Origin: CAYNFT01 sp964396535
Lineage (GTDB): Bacteria > Chloroflexota > Dehalococcoidia > Dehalococcoidales > UBA2162
Assembly: GCA_964396535.1 (NCBI GenBank)
Contig: CAYNFT010000104.1
Span: 1 to 6,502, forward strand
Direction: 5' to 3'
DNA: 6,502 bases
Position 1 is the stretch's first letter; every line of letters starts with the position of its first letter. The notes under the pieces are model-generated. The model saw only the letters and a list, made by a program, of their open reading frames with translations. It ran no database searches and was not told the DNA's origin. Below, one piece after another: positions 4,778-6,502 of this stretch. The position numbers were made by a program, and so were the translations under genes.

Positions 4778-4800
4778 ATATATTTTAGTTTACAGATAAC

Positions 4801-5433
4801 TCAGAAAGGCTTGCTTCCCAGGTTGTGACGGATAGCATAGGCGGTAGCCTCAGCCCGATTCTTCATGTGCAGCTTGTCCAGAAGGCGGCAAAGATGGGTT
4901 CTCACTGTGCTTTCGGAGATAAACAGGCGGCGGGCAATCTGGGTGTTGGCCAACCCCTCGCCCAACAGCTGCAACACCTCCGTCTCCCTGGCACTCAGTT
5001 GGTGCTTATCAGCCTTCTCGCGGAACTCGGCGACAAGTCTGGTAATCATATAAGGGGATAGCATCGTCTCACCGGCAGCGGCTTGCCTTATCGCCTGCAC
5101 CACCTCGCTGATGGTGGCACTTTTTAATAGATAGCCCTGTGCACCCAATCTGAGCGCTTGAAGCAAGTCTTCCCCTCGTTCCGAGATGGTTAGCATGAGA
5201 ACTCTGGCACCAGGAAGTCTTTCTCTTATTCCTGTCATGGCTTCCAGACCACTACAGCGGGGCATAAAGATATCCATGAGGATGACATCTGGCTTTAGCT
5301 CCAGGGCTTTATCTATAGCCTCCAAGCCATCACTGGCTTCGCTAACAATGGTAATGTCGGACTCAGCCTCCAATATTTCGGCTAACCCGGCGCGGACGAT
5401 AGGGTGGTCATCCACAACCAAGACCCTTATCAC
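4801..5433 (-). CDS. NarL/FixJ-family response regulator (REC + LuxR HTH)
   Basis: A 210-residue cytoplasmic DNA-binding regulator of usual family length. The receiver domain (about 1-118) has the acidic pair D8-D9, the phosphorylation site D54 in ILMDIFMP, T82 in LTIS and K104 in YLLK, so all key residues are present. The LuxR-type helix-turn-helix (about 143-205) begins with LSARETEVLQLLGEGLANTQ (146-165), and ISESTVRTHLCRLLDKL (172-188) holds the recognition helix. The start is GTG at 5431-5433, overlapping the kinase stop by 4 bases (GTGA), with AGGGGG 5 bases upstream. The tight overlap makes the upstream kinase its partner. Targets cannot be read from the sequence. The inverted repeats upstream of the TasA-like gene are candidates because LuxR-type regulators bind dyad sites as dimers. 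Confidence 0.93.
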   Translation of the reverse strand: MIRVLVVDDHPIVRAGLAEILEAESDITIVSEASDGLEAIDKALELKPDVILMDIFMPRCSGLEAMTGIRERLPGARVLMLTISERGEDLLQALRLGAQGYLLKSATISEVVQAIRQAAAGETMLSPYMITRLVAEFREKADKHQLSARETEVLQLLGEGLANTQIARRLFISESTVRTHLCRLLDKLHMKNRAEATAYAIRHNLGSKPF

Positions 5434-6502
5434 TTGTCCCCCCTTTGCTTTTTTATTGGGATAGACAGTCTGACCTCAGACCCTGAGCTAGGCTGGCTCA
5501 GCACCATTAGTTTGCCACCAATGCTCCAAGCCCTTTCTTGCATAACCATTAGACCTTGCCTTTCAGAATGTGCACCATCACTGTAGAAAGCGAGAGCATC
5601 AAAGCCGCAGCCATCATCGGCAATGCTCACCTCAAGGTGGCTGTCCGCTGACCCAATCTCAACCTGGACATTATGAGCTCCAGAGTGCTTCCTGATGTTG
5701 GTCAGGGCTTCTTGGCAGATGCGCAGTAGCTGAAGCTCAACCCTTGACTCTAGATGGAGCTGCCCAGTCTCTATATTGAGGTGAAAGTCAATGTTGGTGC
5801 TCTCGTTTAGATGCTTCAGGTAGTCCTCAAGGTGGGGGATAAAACTGCCGTCACCAGTGTAGTTACGGAGGAGTTCCAGGCATTCTCTGGTATCTTGTTG
5901 GGCTTCTGTAGCAAGCTTCCCCAGTTCCGCGACTTCGTCCAGCTCAATGCCCATCTCTATTAGGCAGCGTTGGACGAGTTGGATTTGCCAGCGCAAGGCA
6001 GACAGGGTTTGGGCAACCCCGTCATGAAGTTCACGAGATAATCTTCGCCGTTCCTCAAGTATGGAATCGGACTGCAAGCGTTGCCTGAGGTTAATATTAA
6101 TCAGATAAGGGAGAACCGCGGCAAGGAAAACTATGATCGTGTAAAACGACAAAAATTTCAGCTCGGGGGCAGAAAACAGGGTAGGCAGGAACGGGTTCCA
6201 CAGATGGCCACCAAGCACCACATAGACTGGTGATAGCCCGGCAATAGCGAATGCCATCCTACTACGCAGATATAAACCTGCTCCGATCACTGGAAGCAAA
6301 GTGTAGACTAGGAAGGGGCTGTAAAATCCACCGGTCAACATTACCAGGAAGATGGATAAAGCTATGTCTGCCCCGTATATTATCCGGTCCCGGATATCGC
6401 TCCGATACCGAGAAAATGGATAAATGGACCTGGCCAGAGTGTACACGCCGAGACTGAGGACTAGAATAAGCGGTGGTACCACCGGTTGATAAGCTGGTGG
6501 AA
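5430..6502 (-). CDS. NarL-type sensor histidine kinase (HisKA_3), 5' end outside the window
   Basis: Membrane sensor kinase that autophosphorylates on histidine and passes the phosphate to the overlapping response regulator. Numbered from the in-window GTG at 6480-6482, hydrophobic segments lie at about 3-20, 36-50, 57-92 and 108-130, with no large extracellular domain, so it may sense in or near the membrane. The HisKA_3 box is RRRLSRELHDGVAQTL (145-160) with phospho-acceptor H153. The ATPase domain has QEALTNIRKHS (257-267; N262), the G1 box DDGCGF (289-294) and the G2-like QGLMVMQERA (309-318). The frame stays open upstream of that GTG to base 6502 (PPAYQP) and the GTG has no Shine-Dalgarno, so the real start is probably beyond the right edge and an additional membrane segment is likely. 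The stop is TGA 5430-5432. Confidence 0.92.
   Translation of the reverse strand, partial: PPAYQPVVPPLILVLSLGVYTLARSIYPFSRYRSDIRDRIIYGADIALSIFLVMLTGGFYSPFLVYTLLPVIGAGLYLRSRMAFAIAGLSPVYVVLGGHLWNPFLPTLFSAPELKFLSFYTIIVFLAAVLPYLININLRQRLQSDSILEERRRLSRELHDGVAQTLSALRWQIQLVQRCLIEMGIELDEVAELGKLATEAQQDTRECLELLRNYTGDGSFIPHLEDYLKHLNESTNIDFHLNIETGQLHLESRVELQLLRICQEALTNIRKHSGAHNVQVEIGSADSHLEVSIADDGCGFDALAFYSDGAHSERQGLMVMQERAWSIGGKLMVLSQPSSGSEVRLSIPIKKQRGDK

Noticed and set aside
4570..4779. Open frame of 69 codons on the minus strand over hairpins 1-4
   Set aside because: It consists almost wholly of hairpin sequence and has no recognisable protein features.
4354..4800. A cyclic-di-GMP or other riboswitch upstream of the TasA-like gene
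   Set aside because: I could not match any riboswitch core sequence. The stems present are simple hairpins.
1..6502. CRISPR array or complete insertion sequence
   Set aside because: There are no regularly spaced repeats and no transposase gene. The only mobile-element signals are the recombinase pieces and the tRNA fragment.

Overview
The window reads like a metagenome-derived bacterial contig. The tyrosine recombinase fragments, the SipW-type exported protein and the NarL/LuxR two-component pair most resemble what I know from Chloroflexota, class Dehalococcoidia. That placement is inference from protein style, with no search behind it. A run of 10 Ns at 129-138 shows that the contig is scaffolded. 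Every convincing protein gene is on the minus strand, so transcription runs right to left.

Layout from left to right. Positions 1-632 form a tRNA-associated integration scar. It holds the N-terminal part of a tyrosine recombinase that leaves the left edge and is broken by the N gap. Next is a 43-bp 3' fragment of tRNA-Lys(CTT) that lacks its 5' half and is a probable attachment site. A strong hairpin terminator follows, then the C-terminal remnant of a second tyrosine recombinase that still carries the TYSH active-site tyrosine motif. Positions 638-4353 form an export cassette. In transcription order it has a TasA/camelysin-like exported protein with a SipW-type signal peptide, a GC-rich hairpin, a decayed second copy of the same signal peptide, an ER/SipW-type (Ser-His) signal peptidase fused to a large multi-spanning membrane domain, and a membrane-anchored DUF5305-like protein with an internal duplication. 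Positions 4354-4800 are non-coding and rich in structure: inverted repeats upstream of the TasA-like gene, then at least four stable hairpins. Positions 4801-6502 hold a LuxR-type response regulator and its histidine kinase, overlapping by 4 bp; the kinase runs off the right edge.

How the genes may work together: the signal peptidase is the natural candidate to process the TasA-like precursor, which could then assemble on the cell surface as a fibre or matrix protein. The DUF5305-like protein, anchored at both ends with a large extracytoplasmic region, could act as a chaperone, anchor or assembly partner. The adjacent two-component system is a candidate regulator, but a hairpin-rich spacer separates it and the link is by position only. 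The decayed signal-peptide copy suggests the cassette once encoded two such exported proteins. The tRNA fragment and two recombinase pieces suggest repeated integration at this locus, so the cassette may lie in or beside an old genomic island.
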